Assembly (NCBI RefSeq): GCF_000518865.1 | Contig: NZ_JAEK01000011.1 | Coordinates: 106 to 64,105 of the forward strand | Source: Bacillus sp. J37 | GTDB lineage: Bacteria; Bacillota; Bacilli; Bacillales; Bacillaceae | DNA: 64,000 bases | Direction of reading: 5' to 3' | The notes under the pieces: generated by a model | Seen by the model: only the letters and a program-made list of their open reading frames with translations | What the model was told of the DNA's origin: nothing | Databases searched by the model: none | Shown: positions 8,902 through 19,676 of the stretch, in pieces | Position numbering within the stretch: position 1 is the first letter of the stretch | Layout: every line of letters starts with the position of its first letter | Made by a program: the position numbers and the translations under genes

Positions 8902-8931
8902 ACACACGATTTAATAAGTCGTGTGTTTTTT
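8902..8931 (+). terminator. Terminator of the TM2 gene
   Basis: ACACACGA and TCGTGTGT form an 8-bp stem with a 9-nt loop, followed by T6, directly after the TM2 gene. Confidence 0.9.
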
Positions 8932-9238
8932 ATTCTCCTCATAAATTTTATCTCACCCAATTTAACAAATAGGATATATCACTCATGAAACAGTTCGCGA
9001 AACCACTGGAAAGCTTTTGCATGTGGGTGTCTGTCAGCATGTTAAGCTCAACTCATGTAATTTAATTTATATTTGTTTATCCATTTACATTAATCTCTGT
9101 TACACGTTTTTCAAAAATGAACATTTTGTTAATTTTTTCCTTTGTTTGTGTTTTCGACAACATCATTAAACTCATTATTATACAATCAAGTAGTGTTTTT
9201 CATTAACATTACTTTCTAAAATGGGGATGATTAGTCAA

Positions 9239-9373
9239 ATGAAACAATTTGTCTTTACAATTGATTCTAAAGAAGTTGTAATTTATGCAAATGGTATACT
9301 AAAAGCTTCATCTGAAATTTTAAGAATTGCAGATAGCAAGTCGGAAATTAAATTTATCGGTGTAAGGTATTGA
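9239..9373 (+). CDS. Possible 44-residue small protein
   Basis: ATG at 9239, preceded by GGGGATGA about 8 nt upstream, opens a 44-codon frame starting MKQFVFTIDSKEVVIYANG and ending IKFIGVRY. The alternation of hydrophobic and charged residues looks like a small alpha/beta fold. It lies alone in the 750-bp interval between the TM2 gene and pbuX. No family is recognised. The rest of the interval (8932-9238 and 9374-9534) shows nothing I can support. Confidence 0.4.
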   Translation: MKQFVFTIDSKEVVIYANGILKASSEILRIADSKSEIKFIGVRY

Positions 9374-9534
9374 ATAACTAATTAAAGCCAAAGGCACATA
9401 GAGGATAAACTCATTTATCATCTATAATCCGATTATCTTACCCCAAATATACCTTTCTTTTTTCACATAAATTAATATTGAAATAATTACTATTTTGACT
9501 CATCCTGCCCTTCTGATTCTCTTCATTAAGAAAA

Positions 9535-9584
9535 AACGTCACCTCCAAATACATGTCTTAGACATGAAAATGTAGTCAACGTTT
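9535..9584 (-). terminator. pbuX terminator
   Basis: A long imperfect palindrome has CATGTC-TAA-GACATG at its core and AACGT arms, and is followed on the minus strand by T6. It lies about 65 bp after the pbuX stop. Confidence 0.6.
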
Positions 9585-9647
9585 TAACCTTTCTTTATTT
9601 AAAGAATGTTGGGTATTTATGGGGTATTCAAAGGCTTACTTTCTTAA

Positions 9648-11551
<1,904 letters not shown>

Positions 11552-11658
11552 TTATTAGTATCCTCCTAACGTTTTTAACCCATTAATTTTTTAGTAACAA
11601 GGCTTCAACAAGATGAAAACATAAACCCAGTTTGAATTTCATATAAACTAGGCAATTA

Positions 11659-11741
11659 GAAAAACCTGGCTTATCACTAAGTCCTAATGGAGAAAGCTTT
11701 AGTTTTTCTTATACCATCATCCTTAAAATCTTATACTTTCT
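11659..11741. repeat. Structured dispersed repeat, copy A
   Basis: About 83 bp sharing roughly 80-85% identity by eye with 25894-25976 in the same orientation. The shared core words are AAGTCCTAATGG and ATCATCCTTAAAAT, ending ATACTTTCT. A small hairpin (GGCTTA-TCAC-TAAGTC) and a second one (CTAA...TTAG) are conserved between copies, with base-pair-preserving changes. This copy lies in the xpt leader between the riboswitch terminator and the xpt start. I do not recognise a named element. Confidence 0.75.
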
Positions 11742-11751
11742 AAAGTACGAC

Positions 11752-11795
11752 AAAAAGACGACATTGCTTCAACTAAAAGTGGAAGCAATGTCGTC
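11752..11795 (-). terminator. Riboswitch-controlled terminator of xpt-pbuX
   Basis: On the minus strand, GACGACATTGCTTC pairs with GAAGCAATGTCGTC, a stem of about 14 bp, followed by TTTTTG. It lies 50 nt downstream of the guanine aptamer, the usual distance for the expression platform. Confidence 0.92.
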
Positions 11796-11845
11796 ATCGA
11801 TTTACTCTATCTTAAAAATCATAAATGAAAAACAACAAATAACTC

Positions 11846-11916
11846 CACTCATAGTCGAACAATTTACGGTTGTTCGGTAGAAACTTGTAGGCCATATCCC
11901 TGCGATTATATGAGTG
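11846..11916 (-). ncRNA. Guanine (purine class) riboswitch aptamer
   Basis: On the minus strand the conserved core reads CACTCATATAATCGCAGG..., with the L2 word GATATGGC and L3 word CCGTAAAT, and closes with TTCGACTATGAGTG. P1 pairs CACTCATA with TATGAGTG. The discriminator position in 'GACTAT' is C, which in this family selects guanine over adenine (adenine aptamers have U). It controls xpt-pbuX through the downstream terminator. Confidence 0.97.
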
Positions 11917-11933
11917 CTATGCAATTAATTAAA

Positions 11934-11961
11934 ATTATATCAACTTATTCAATATTTTCAA
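11934..11961 (-). promoter_or_regulatory. Sigma-A promoter of xpt-pbuX
   Basis: On the minus strand, TTGAAA, 16 bp, TATAAT, ending about 18 nt before the aptamer. Two weak PurR-box-like words (ACACGAACTTT near 11976 and AATATTCGTAAAA near 12008) lie upstream. Confidence 0.75.
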
Positions 11962-12034
11962 GAGTTTTTTAATAAAAACACGAACTTTTATTTAGTTTAC
12001 CTGTTTGAATATTCGTAAAACAATATATATTTTG

Positions 12035-13540
12035 TTATAGATTATAAATCTTTTGATACTTTTCTTCGAGATAGTCAATTAAATGTTGTGCATTTAATTC
12101 TTCTCCCGTTACATCATTCATAATTTCTAAAGGCTGCTTCGTTCTTCCGAATTGATGAATCTTATAAGTTAACCAATCCTTTATTTCCTCAAATTGACCT
12201 GTTTCTATAAGTTCATCAAAATTAGGTAGATCCTTTAACATGGCATTTTTTATTTGGGCAGCATACATATAACCTAATGCATAGGATGGAAAATATCCGA
12301 AGCTTCCTCCTGCCCAATGAACATCCTGTAATACACCTTGAGCATCGTTTGGTGGAGTTATTCCCAAATATTCTTCATATTTCTCATTCCATATCCGCGG
12401 AAGTTCTTCAACAGAAATGTCATCGTTAAACAGCCCTTTTTCTATTTCATAACGGATCATAATATGAAGACAATATGTTAATTCATCTGCTTCAATCCTA
12501 ATTAAAGAGGGCTTTGATTCATTGATTGCCACATAATACTCATCAAGACTTACGTCACTAAATTGTTCTTTTGAATGATCTTTTAGTTTTGTAAAATAGC
12601 GGCTCCAAAAACCTTTATTTCTCCCAACAAAATTTTCATAAAATAGGGATTGAGATTCATGAATCCCCATTGATGTTCCACTACATAGTAATGTCCCTTC
12701 ATATTCCTGGGATATATTTTGCTCATAGATCGCGTGACCGCATTCATGTATTGTTCCAAAAATAGCCGTACGGAAGTCATGTTCATCATACTTCGTGGTT
12801 ACCCTTACATCATTTCTATTTAACGTTATTTCAAATGGATGGACTGTCTCATCTAATCTTCCTGCATCAAAATCATAACCAAGTTCATTCAATAAAAATT
12901 CACTTAATTGTTTTTGGTCTTCTTTAGGGAATTTTTTAAAAATAAAGTCTGTACTCGGTTTAAAGGATGCTTGGGAAATCTCTTTCACAAGTGGTACGAT
13001 TCGATCTCGAACCTGCGAAAATACACGATCCAAGGTTTCCACAGTTACACCTGGTTCATATTCATTTAAAAGAGTATTATATTTATTGCCTTCATATCCC
13101 CAATAATTGATTAACTTTTTATTATAATCAACCAGCTTTTGTAAATATGGAGCAAACAGTTGAAAATCCGACTTTTCTTTCGCTTCTTCCCAAATGGACT
13201 CAGCCTTAGAGCAAAGAATAACATATTCTTTATATTCTTCAGGTGGAATAACTTTATTTTTTTTGTATTCTTTTTTCAGTATCTCGATTGCTTTTTTCGT
13301 TTTGAATTGTAGGTTTTCATAAACATCTTCATGTGATAAGTCTGTGAGATACTTATTCATTTGATCTGAAACGAGCATTTCAAATGCTTCTGTTGATAGC
13401 ATTCCAATCACTTCTGATCGCTGTTGCACTCCTTTTTTCGGTGCACCTGTACGTAAATCCCAGTACATTACATTAATAGCTTCTTCATATGATTGCATTT
13501 TTCGAATATAATCTAAAAACTCTTGTTCCATATGATTCAT
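12035..13540 (-). CDS. ypwA: Metallocarboxypeptidase, M32 family
   Basis: A 501-residue zinc carboxypeptidase (Taq carboxypeptidase/BsuCP family) that removes C-terminal residues from peptides in the cytoplasm. The M32 motifs occur in order: HPF (234-236), HECGH zinc motif (265-269), HES (294-296), IRIEADE near 347 and GVLQDVHW near 405. The length is normal. The ATG start follows GGGAGTGAG. It lies upstream of the xpt leader, as in B. subtilis, and has about 130 bp to the next gene, so it is probably a single-gene unit. Confidence 0.95.
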   Translation of the reverse strand: MNHMEQEFLDYIRKMQSYEEAINVMYWDLRTGAPKKGVQQRSEVIGMLSTEAFEMLVSDQMNKYLTDLSHEDVYENLQFKTKKAIEILKKEYKKNKVIPPEEYKEYVILCSKAESIWEEAKEKSDFQLFAPYLQKLVDYNKKLINYWGYEGNKYNTLLNEYEPGVTVETLDRVFSQVRDRIVPLVKEISQASFKPSTDFIFKKFPKEDQKQLSEFLLNELGYDFDAGRLDETVHPFEITLNRNDVRVTTKYDEHDFRTAIFGTIHECGHAIYEQNISQEYEGTLLCSGTSMGIHESQSLFYENFVGRNKGFWSRYFTKLKDHSKEQFSDVSLDEYYVAINESKPSLIRIEADELTYCLHIMIRYEIEKGLFNDDISVEELPRIWNEKYEEYLGITPPNDAQGVLQDVHWAGGSFGYFPSYALGYMYAAQIKNAMLKDLPNFDELIETGQFEEIKDWLTYKIHQFGRTKQPLEIMNDVTGEELNAQHLIDYLEEKYQKIYNL

Positions 13541-13668
13541 TTTTTCTCACTCCCATTAATTAGAGTAATATTTTTTATGTATATACCTAGGTTTATTCTA
13601 TGAACAAACAGGTTTGAACAGAATAGTTCCCTGCCAGAAACTCAACTAGCAGGGTGAATATAAATGAC

Positions 13669-15591
13669 TTATTTTATTGAAGGTTTAACAGGCAGTACTG
13701 TTTCAATCATCGACAATATATTTTTATCTTTATTCGTATGGAAAATCGTAATTGAGCCTTGATCATTACTTGTACGAATAAGTCTCCCGATACCTTGTCG
13801 TAATCTTAACATCATATAAGGAATATCTACTTCTTTGAAAGGGTCTTGTTTATCAGACCTCTTCGCTTCAAATACAGGGTCATCAGGAGGGTATGGTAAT
13901 GACCATATCACAACATTTGATAAGGATGGACCAGGAACATCAAGACCTTCCCAAAGGTGAACCGCACAAAGTACAGAATGTTCATTTTCCTGAAATTCCT
14001 TCACTAACGAACTAATTTCTTTATCCCCTTCAAAGATGATCGAATATGGGAAGGATATTTCTGAGACTTTTTGTTTAAACCATTTTAATTCTTTTAATGA
14101 ACGAAAGAGTACCAATCCTTTCCCTTCCGATTTTGTCAATTCATTGACTGTTAGTTGAAATTTTTTCTCAGTTTCATTCTCTTCTACTACTTGGATATTC
14201 ATCTGCTCATCATAATCAAACGGAGAATCAACAGAAAGGGACAAATAATCTTGAATTCCTAAACTTTGAGAAATAAAATCAAACGATTTATTATCAGATA
14301 ATGTAGCTGATGAGAATACAATTGGTATTTTTTTCGAGAAGACTTTTTCCTTTAAAACCTCTTCTACTTTTCGAGGCATTATGACTAATGTATAATCATC
14401 ACTTTTTTCTTCAACCCAACTTACTGCGTTTGTGCTTTTATTAAATAGTGAGAGAGAATATTCCATTTGATCAATGAATTCTTCTACTATTTTCAGTTCA
14501 TATTCACCAATGGTATATAATTCACCTTCAAATACAAGTGCCTCACTAATTTCAGACAATTTACCCTGCAAACTTTGGGCTGTTTTTTGAAGCTTACCTT
14601 TTCGTTCAATTCGTAAGCGATTAGAACCTTCAACACTGATGGTACATTCTTTTAAATCATCAAAAAATAAATCATTAACAGAAAGTGCGTCTTCTACTAA
14701 ATAAGCTAATTCTTCGCGAATTTCATTTTGCAATAATCTTTCTAAGAATATTTGCAAAGTACTCTGTTTTACACGATATGTTAAGGCTTTTTGAGCAGCA
14801 TATTCCAACAAATGACCTTCATCAAATACAACACTGCTATAATCAGGAAGTAGAGGCATTTGTCCTTCTCGTTTACGAGACTCAAATGTCCAAATATGTT
14901 CCATAAAATAATCATGTGAGCAAACAATGATGTCTGTTGCTTTACGATAATAATCTCTTGTTAACGTTAAACCACAACGATGTCTCTGAGGACATGTGAA
15001 ACAGTCTTGAAAAGAATCCCACCCTACATTTTCCCATTCTTCATCTGAAAGATGGCCGAATTCTTTTCGATCACCATAAGCAGAAAATTGTTGCATTCCG
15101 CCTGGTTCATGAACAAAAGAGGGGAGTGATTGATAGAGGTCAAGATACTTTTCATCACCGGTTTTCTTCATGGTTTCATCTAGCTTATTTAAGCAAAGAT
15201 ATTGACTATGTGTTTTGCTTAGCCTGACATCCATATTAATATCTAAATGCTCAGACAATTTGGCAATATCGCCTTCTTGTTTAACTAGTTGTTCTATTAA
15301 TGTTTCATCTGCACAAGCAATTATTGCCGGTTTACCAGTATATCTAGCATAAGATAAAGCATAAAGCAGGTATACAATCGTTTTCCCTGTTCCTACACCT
15401 GCTTCTGCGAACATGACTTTTTTTTCTTGAAATGCTTTTTCTAGCTGAAAAGCCATAAAAATTTGTTCATCTCTCAACTCAAAGCCCTTTTCAGGAAGAA
15501 TATCGTAAAACACATCTCCTATCCAATTGCTTAAGGCTTGGTAAAAGCTCTCATCCTTTGATATGGTAAAAGGCAAACGTGATGATCCCAT
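13669..15591 (-). CDS. ypvA: DinG-like ATP-dependent DNA helicase YpvA
   Basis: A superfamily 2 helicase of the XPD/DinG class, about 640 residues. It has Walker A AEAGVGTGKT near residues 62-71, DEGH as the DEAH box, and a late 'RLRQGIGRLIRTSNDQGS' motif VI. Between Walker A and DEGH lie clustered cysteines (CFTCPQRHRCG plus an earlier C), the position of the 4Fe-4S cluster in this class. It probably unwinds 5'-to-3' on damaged or structured DNA. I start it at the second ATG (15591), which has GGAGG 8 nt upstream, rather than 15606. It lacks the exonuclease domain found in the dinG product further along. Confidence 0.93.
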   Translation of the reverse strand: MGSSRLPFTISKDESFYQALSNWIGDVFYDILPEKGFELRDEQIFMAFQLEKAFQEKKVMFAEAGVGTGKTIVYLLYALSYARYTGKPAIIACADETLIEQLVKQEGDIAKLSEHLDINMDVRLSKTHSQYLCLNKLDETMKKTGDEKYLDLYQSLPSFVHEPGGMQQFSAYGDRKEFGHLSDEEWENVGWDSFQDCFTCPQRHRCGLTLTRDYYRKATDIIVCSHDYFMEHIWTFESRKREGQMPLLPDYSSVVFDEGHLLEYAAQKALTYRVKQSTLQIFLERLLQNEIREELAYLVEDALSVNDLFFDDLKECTISVEGSNRLRIERKGKLQKTAQSLQGKLSEISEALVFEGELYTIGEYELKIVEEFIDQMEYSLSLFNKSTNAVSWVEEKSDDYTLVIMPRKVEEVLKEKVFSKKIPIVFSSATLSDNKSFDFISQSLGIQDYLSLSVDSPFDYDEQMNIQVVEENETEKKFQLTVNELTKSEGKGLVLFRSLKELKWFKQKVSEISFPYSIIFEGDKEISSLVKEFQENEHSVLCAVHLWEGLDVPGPSLSNVVIWSLPYPPDDPVFEAKRSDKQDPFKEVDIPYMMLRLRQGIGRLIRTSNDQGSITIFHTNKDKNILSMIETVLPVKPSIK

Positions 15592-15732
15592 AAACGCTAC
15601 CTCCATATTTCAATTTCAAAATTACTGCAAATAATAATTATCATATTGAATTGATAAAAAGTCAAATATTATATATCAAATAGTCTGAAACATTGTTGAA
15701 TGGCACAGTCTCGTAGTTTATTAAATCTAATC

Positions 15733-15762
15733 AAAAAAAAGAGGCAGCCGACATGGCTACAC
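15733..15762 (-). terminator. Terminator after the 68-residue small gene
   Basis: On the minus strand a GTAGCC-ATGTC-GGCTGC hairpin is followed by eight T, immediately after the stop codon. Confidence 0.75.
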
Positions 15763-15969
15763 CTAGTTATCTTTAACTTCATCGAACATTGTTTCAAAAA
15801 TTAATTGGTGGTCTATTGAAGTGACATGAGATAAAGCTCGAATCATATCTTCCTTTGCTTGACCGATTTGCATTACAGCATGTGAGTCATGACCTATTTC
15901 ATTTTCTAATGACTTTTTCGTTGAAAGTAAAGCTTTATTTATAAGGTGAAAATCTTGATTTTCATACAC
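15763..15969 (-). CDS. Small protein of unknown function (68 aa)
   Basis: A short, helical, acidic protein beginning M-YENQDFHLINKALLSTKK, with a long amphipathic helix through the middle ('AVMQIGQAKEDMIRALSH'). The start is GTG with GGAGG 9 nt upstream, and a terminator follows the stop. It lies between ypvA and ypsC, where B. subtilis has the uncharacterised yptA, but I cannot tell whether this gene or the next one is the counterpart. No catalytic motif is visible. Confidence 0.7.
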   Translation of the reverse strand: MYENQDFHLINKALLSTKKSLENEIGHDSHAVMQIGQAKEDMIRALSHVTSIDHQLIFETMFDEVKDN

Positions 15970-16128
15970 TCTTTTTCCCCTCCTCTTTAGGGAATATAAT
16001 ATGGATAATTAAATATAAGCAACAATCCATTAATTATTCCATATTTTTAAAATCCTCATACCTAAATAATATATTTAACAAATCGGAGGTAATTTATTCC
16101 CAAGAAAAAGAGAAATCGCTATTAAATG

Positions 16129-16161
16129 AAAAAGGAGATTCAAACCAAAAGTTGAATCTCT
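16129..16161 (-). terminator. Terminator after the 59-residue small gene
   Basis: On the minus strand GAGATTCAA pairs with TTGAATCTC and is followed by CTTTTT, a few bases after the stop codon. Confidence 0.85.
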
Positions 16162-16170
16162 TTGTTTTGT

Positions 16171-16350
16171 TTATTCTTCTACTTTTATAAATCCTTGCTC
16201 TTCTAAATCAGTTGTTAAATTTTCAGGTGTTACAATATAGTATGTATTTCCCTTATCATTTGTAATAATGATTTCTGTAGGACTGGCATCCACACGTGCT
16301 GCTTCAAGAGCAAAATATTTAGGTCCTAAAACATCTGATAATGATGACAA
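16171..16350 (-). CDS. Small protein of unknown function (59 aa)
   Basis: Starts at TTG (16350), with AAGGAGG ending 8 nt upstream; longer in-frame versions would begin inside that ribosome binding site. The protein is acidic, with a small alpha/beta pattern (SSLSDVLGPKYFALEAARVD, then TEIIITNDKGNTYYIV). It ends with an acidic tail. It is followed by a good terminator and preceded by TGTTATACT, an extended -10 box. No family is recognised; it may correspond to yptA by position. Confidence 0.7.
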   Translation of the reverse strand: MSSLSDVLGPKYFALEAARVDASPTEIIITNDKGNTYYIVTPENLTTDLEEQGFIKVEE

Positions 16351-16418
16351 ACTAGCCACCTCCTTTTTCAACTAGTATAACATGTTGATTCAATTCCTTT
16401 TTGTAAAGGATTAAAAAA

Positions 16419-17561
16419 TTATTTATTTCTTGGCGGTCGTATATTTGACCAATACTGGTAATAATCCGTCTTAATAAAACCGTTAAAAAGCTTTCGTTTC
16501 TTAGTAGCCGGTTTGCCATAAAACTGTTCAAATCCTTCATGTGAAGTAAGCATATAAATACTCCAAGTATCTAATTTAGAAAATGCCTGTCCCATCTCCT
16601 TGTACATATGCTCTACTTCTCTTTTTTCACCTAATCGTTCCCCATAAGGAGGGTTACCGACTATTACACCGAATTCTTTAGTTGTTGTAAAATCCTTTAC
16701 TTGCATTTGTTTAAACGAAATAATATCGCCAAAGCCCGCTTCTTCTGCATTTCCTTTTGCGATATTTACCATTCGATGATCAATATCTGAACCGAGTATA
16801 TCCATCTTTCGGTCATAATCAGCTTTTTCTTCAACCTCTTGTCGAGCTAAATCCCATTTTTCTCTGCCAATCCAGTCCCACTCTTCAGATGCAAAGTCAC
16901 GGTTAAATCCGGGAGCAATATTTTGACCGATAAGTGCTGCCTCAATTGGAATAGTGCCTGAACCGCAGAAAGGGTCAACGAATGGTTTATCAGGTGTCCA
17001 TCTTGTCAGAAGTACAAGTGCAGCTGCTAATGTTTCCTTTATTGGCGCACCACCTTGTTCAATGCGAAATCCCCGTTTATGTAACCCTGCTCCACTGGCA
17101 TCAATTGTAATTGTTGCCACATCTTTTAACAAGGCAACCTCAATACGGTATAGGGGCCCATCCTCATTAAACCATCCTGTTTTTTTATAATGTAATTTTA
17201 GTTTTTCCACAATTGCTTTTTTAACGATTCCCTGACAATCAGGAACACTGGCTAATGTTGATTTGACAGATTTTCCGATAACCGGAAATTCAGCATTTTC
17301 AGGAAGATAGTCACCCCAATTTAAGGCTTTTGTTTTTTCAAACAACTCATCAAATGTTCTTGCCTGAAATTCTCCTACTTTTATTTTAATGCGGTCTGCA
17401 GTCCGAAGCCAAAGATTGGAACGACAGATTGCCAACTCGTCAGCTTCATATATTACCTTCCCATTTTCAATTTTGCATTCATATCCTAAATCCTTCACTT
17501 CTTTCCCGACTATGGCTTCCAGCCCCATTGCCGAGGTTGCAATTAATGTTAAATTTTTCAT
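16419..17561 (-). CDS. ypsC: THUMP-domain RNA methyltransferase YpsC (RlmK/L-like)
   Basis: A 380-residue SAM-dependent methyltransferase, probably acting on 23S rRNA guanine N2. The N-terminal THUMP domain (about residues 1-155) is followed by a Rossmann-fold methyltransferase with 'FVDPFCGSGTIPIEAALIG' (SAM motif) and the NPPYGERLGE catalytic motif. These features and the length match the RlmL N-terminal module and its Bacillus homologues. It lies just downstream of rnpB on the same strand, as in B. subtilis. Confidence 0.93.
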   Translation of the reverse strand: MKNLTLIATSAMGLEAIVGKEVKDLGYECKIENGKVIYEADELAICRSNLWLRTADRIKIKVGEFQARTFDELFEKTKALNWGDYLPENAEFPVIGKSVKSTLASVPDCQGIVKKAIVEKLKLHYKKTGWFNEDGPLYRIEVALLKDVATITIDASGAGLHKRGFRIEQGGAPIKETLAAALVLLTRWTPDKPFVDPFCGSGTIPIEAALIGQNIAPGFNRDFASEEWDWIGREKWDLARQEVEEKADYDRKMDILGSDIDHRMVNIAKGNAEEAGFGDIISFKQMQVKDFTTTKEFGVIVGNPPYGERLGEKREVEHMYKEMGQAFSKLDTWSIYMLTSHEGFEQFYGKPATKKRKLFNGFIKTDYYQYWSNIRPPRNK

Positions 17562-17663
17562 TTGTATACCCTACCCTTATGCAGAAAATTCTTGTAAATC
17601 ATTATATATCTTCGGCCATATTCTTCGTATATATCCAAGTATATCCAACAAAATTAATTAAAT

Positions 17664-17691
17664 AAAAAGGAGCTGATATGATCAGCCCCTG
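17664..17691 (-). terminator. rnpB terminator
   Basis: On the minus strand GGGGCTGAT-CAT-ATCAGCTCC is followed by TTTTTATTT, about 20 nt after the mature 3' end of RNase P RNA. Confidence 0.9.
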
Positions 17692-17712
17692 TTCTTTATC
17701 AAATGATACTGA

Positions 17713-18123
17713 TTTCAAATAACGTTCGATAAGCCATGTTTTGTTCCATCGTACTTCTAACGGCAATAGCCTCGTACTCAGGTGGTAATCATCTATCTAC
17801 AAAAGTTATGAAACTTTTGTCCTTCTCTTTGTTCAATTCCTCCAAGAAGGTGCCCCTACCATAATTTGGGTTTCTCGCTCGTGGGGTTTACCTCGTTCCA
17901 CTCTTACGATTTCTCGTAAGACTCCGTCACTGTGGCACTTTCAAGGTATTCAGGCCATATCCAATTGGACTTAGGCCTTTTCCCTGCCGTCAGCCAAGCG
18001 AACCCGGCTGCCCTAGCTTATGAATTCGCTAGGCACGAACACTACGGGCATCTCAGCACCGTGCGAGCATGGACTTTCCTCTACAATCCTTAAGACTGCA
18101 GCGATTACCTGAACGTTATTAAC
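17713..18123 (-). ncRNA. rnpB: RNase P RNA, type B
   Basis: The catalytic RNA that matures tRNA 5' ends. Read on the minus strand it has the conserved words GAGGAAAGTCCATGCTCGCA, AGTGCCACAGTGACG, GGTAAACCCC and ACGAGCGAGAAACCC, and ends near AACAAAACATGGCTTATCGA. P4 is formed by the GAGGAAAGTCC and ACATGGCTTA regions. The start (GTTAATAACGTTC...) and end are set by similarity to the B. subtilis RNA and are accurate to a few bases. The position between ypsC and gpsB also matches. Confidence 0.98.
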
Positions 18124-18183
18124 GAAACAGTAACACTAGTATACCTAATCATTACTCACAAAACAAGTGGAAATAATTAGTGA

Positions 18184-18492
18184 TCAATCGTACAATTTAC
18201 TACCAAATACATGCTTTTCTAAATTTGATAATCGCTTTAAGATATCAAAATTTGTGGTATTTGTTTGTACAGGCGTTTGTTTTTTGTATGTATCATCCAA
18301 CTGCTTTTTCAAGCGTAAATTCTCCTGCTGTAGATCTTCATACTCTTGGTGGAATGTTTCATAATCCTTTATAACTTGATCTAAAAATTTGTCTACTTCT
18401 TCTTGCTTGTAACCTCTAACACCTGACTTAAATTCTTTTTCTAATATTTCTTTAGCAGTTAACTTTAATTTATCGGCAAGCATTTCTTTCAC
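18184..18492 (-). CDS. gpsB: Cell-division cycle protein GpsB
   Basis: A 102-residue cytoplasmic coiled-coil adaptor that shuttles PBP1 between septum and side wall. The N-terminal DivIVA-like lipid- and partner-binding domain reads [18 protein letters not shown] followed by [11 protein letters not shown] coiled coil covers about residues 40-72, a Gln/Thr-rich linker follows, and there is a short C-terminal helix with '[14 protein letters not shown]'. Its partner gene ponA is in the same window. It lies directly upstream of rnpB. The ATG has GGTG 9 nt before it. Confidence 0.96.
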   Translation of the reverse strand: MKEMLADKLKLTAKEILEKEFKSGVRGYKQEEVDKFLDQVIKDYETFHQEYEDLQQENLRLKKQLDDTYKKQTPVQTNTTNFDILKRLSNLEKHVFGSKLYD

Positions 18493-18585
18493 CTCATTAT
18501 AGCGAAGTCCTCAATTTATATTTTTTCAGAAATTATGTAAATTGTCAATTTCATTGTCATGTAAATTTAGTAAATTACCTACTTT

Positions 18586-19146
18586 TTACCAAAAATCATT
18601 ATTTTTCATTGTTTCTTCCTCAACAACACTTTGTAAATCTAAGAAATTAATCGTACTGATCATATAGGATGTTAGTTGCTGTTTCTTTCTTGCTGTTTCC
18701 AGAAGGAATTTAGGAGTCCCTTCTTTTTCTTCATCATATAAAAGTAATAACCCATCGCTTTTGTCTACAAGAAATTGATTTTTTTGTTTAAATTGCAGTG
18801 GACTATCATATTCCCTTTTTGAAATACTATCCACAAAATCTGCTTGTGAAAGAATAAATTCATAGTATTCCTGGTTTTTCTCATTCCACTTTGATTCTTG
18901 ATTTAGAAATGGAGTGAGAATAGCAAGTTTTAACTCGGGATATTGCAATTGAAGTTCAAAAACCACGTCTGCTGCCCATAGTTCCACACCCATTTGTCCA
19001 CTAATGATCACCCATTCTAACCCTTCCTCTAAATATCCTATCAAAGACTTTTCAATTGCCTTTTTAATATACTCAACAGCTTTATCATCTTGCTTAAAGA
19101 CGCCTAATTCATGAGATTTATATCCTGAAACAGTTAAAACTTTCAT
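18586..19146 (-). CDS. ypsA: DUF1273/YpsA family protein (SLOG fold)
   Basis: A 186-residue protein starting [17 protein letters not shown], with the glycine-containing '[17 protein letters not shown]' loop typical of the DprA/Rossmann-like SLOG superfamily. B. subtilis YpsA influences cell division and stress, but the ligand is unknown. It lies directly upstream of gpsB, which is the conserved ypsA-gpsB arrangement. The ATG start is preceded by AAGGTGA. The C-terminal tail ends in [11 protein letters not shown]. Confidence 0.93.
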   Translation of the reverse strand: MKVLTVSGYKSHELGVFKQDDKAVEYIKKAIEKSLIGYLEEGLEWVIISGQMGVELWAADVVFELQLQYPELKLAILTPFLNQESKWNEKNQEYYEFILSQADFVDSISKREYDSPLQFKQKNQFLVDKSDGLLLLYDEEKEGTPKFLLETARKKQQLTSYMISTINFLDLQSVVEEETMKNNDFW

Positions 19147-19287
19147 TCAATCACCTTTATCATTATACGAACTTTTTTTCTAATTATAACGAACATGTTA
19201 GTAATTATATTATACTCCCAGCTGACCTGAACTTATAAATGTTTTGTATAAAGATGTAGTTTCCTTCATCATTTCATAAATAAACAG

Positions 19288-19313
19288 AAAGGAGCCGAAA
19301 TTCAGCTCCTTAG
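19288..19313 (-). terminator. cotD terminator
   Basis: On the minus strand AAGGAGCTGAATTTCGGCTCCTT is a 7-bp GC-rich stem with a tetra- to hexaloop, followed by a TC-rich run (TCTGTTTATTT). Confidence 0.8.
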
Positions 19314-19323
19314 TGCTTTTCTG

Positions 19324-19605
19324 TTATCTAAAAAATGGTCCTGGACCAAAACCCGGACGTGGAACTGGACCTGCTCCCGGTCCAAAACCCGGTGTTGGGC
19401 CGTACACATTAAAATGTTGGTGTGTAACCTCATTTTGTACAGACTGAGTTTGAGGGAAATAGTGTTGGTGCTTATAAAATTCATGGTTTACAGTTGTTGT
19501 GTGTTGTGGATGAATGTGTGGTACGATTGTTTCAGAGTACGTATTGTTAACACAACATTTTGTTGGGTGTACGATTGGTGCCATAACTTTTGGTCTACAA
19601 TGCAT
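19324..19605 (-). CDS. cotD: Inner spore coat protein D
   Basis: A 93-residue coat protein rich in His, Pro and Cys, with the CotD N-terminus MHCRPKVMAPIVHPTKCCVN and a repeated 'HxHxQH/HEFYKHQHYFPQTQ' middle. The C-terminal part is Gly-Pro-Phe repeats (GFGPGAGPVPRPGFGPG). The start is the ATG at 19605, which has AAGGAG 8 nt upstream. A candidate sigma-K promoter lies upstream, which fits late mother-cell expression. It sits between mrfB and ypsA, as in B. subtilis. Confidence 0.95.
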   Translation of the reverse strand: MHCRPKVMAPIVHPTKCCVNNTYSETIVPHIHPQHTTTVNHEFYKHQHYFPQTQSVQNEVTHQHFNVYGPTPGFGPGAGPVPRPGFGPGPFFR

Positions 19606-19646
19606 GTTGCATTCTCCTTTCATCTTTTTATCATGTCTTACACTTT

Positions 19647-19676
19647 TAGCCTATGATGAAAGGTACATACATGTAC
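19647..19676 (-). promoter_or_regulatory. Candidate sigma-K promoter of cotD
   Basis: On the minus strand the -10 box is CATAGGCTA (consensus CATA-N3-TA), with an AC-centred -35 about 16 bp upstream (TACATG). It ends 41 bp before the cotD start. The rest of the 19677-19914 interval shows no gene. Confidence 0.55.

Noticed and set aside
11976-12020. Pair of PurR-box-like sites upstream of the xpt promoter
   Set aside because: Both boxes have at least two mismatches and the gap (19 bp) differs from the usual 16-17 bp; kept only as a remark under the promoter.
13625-13660. CCCTGC/GCAGGG hairpin after ypvA as terminator
   Set aside because: A good stem, but no T run follows on the minus strand.
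16081-16125. GGAGGTAATTTATTCCC plus a nine-codon basic frame on the plus strand
   Set aside because: It would need an ATT start and is too short to support.
17681-18125. Short frames across the RNase P RNA region
   Set aside because: The sequence is clearly rnpB by conserved core words, so the frames are not coding.
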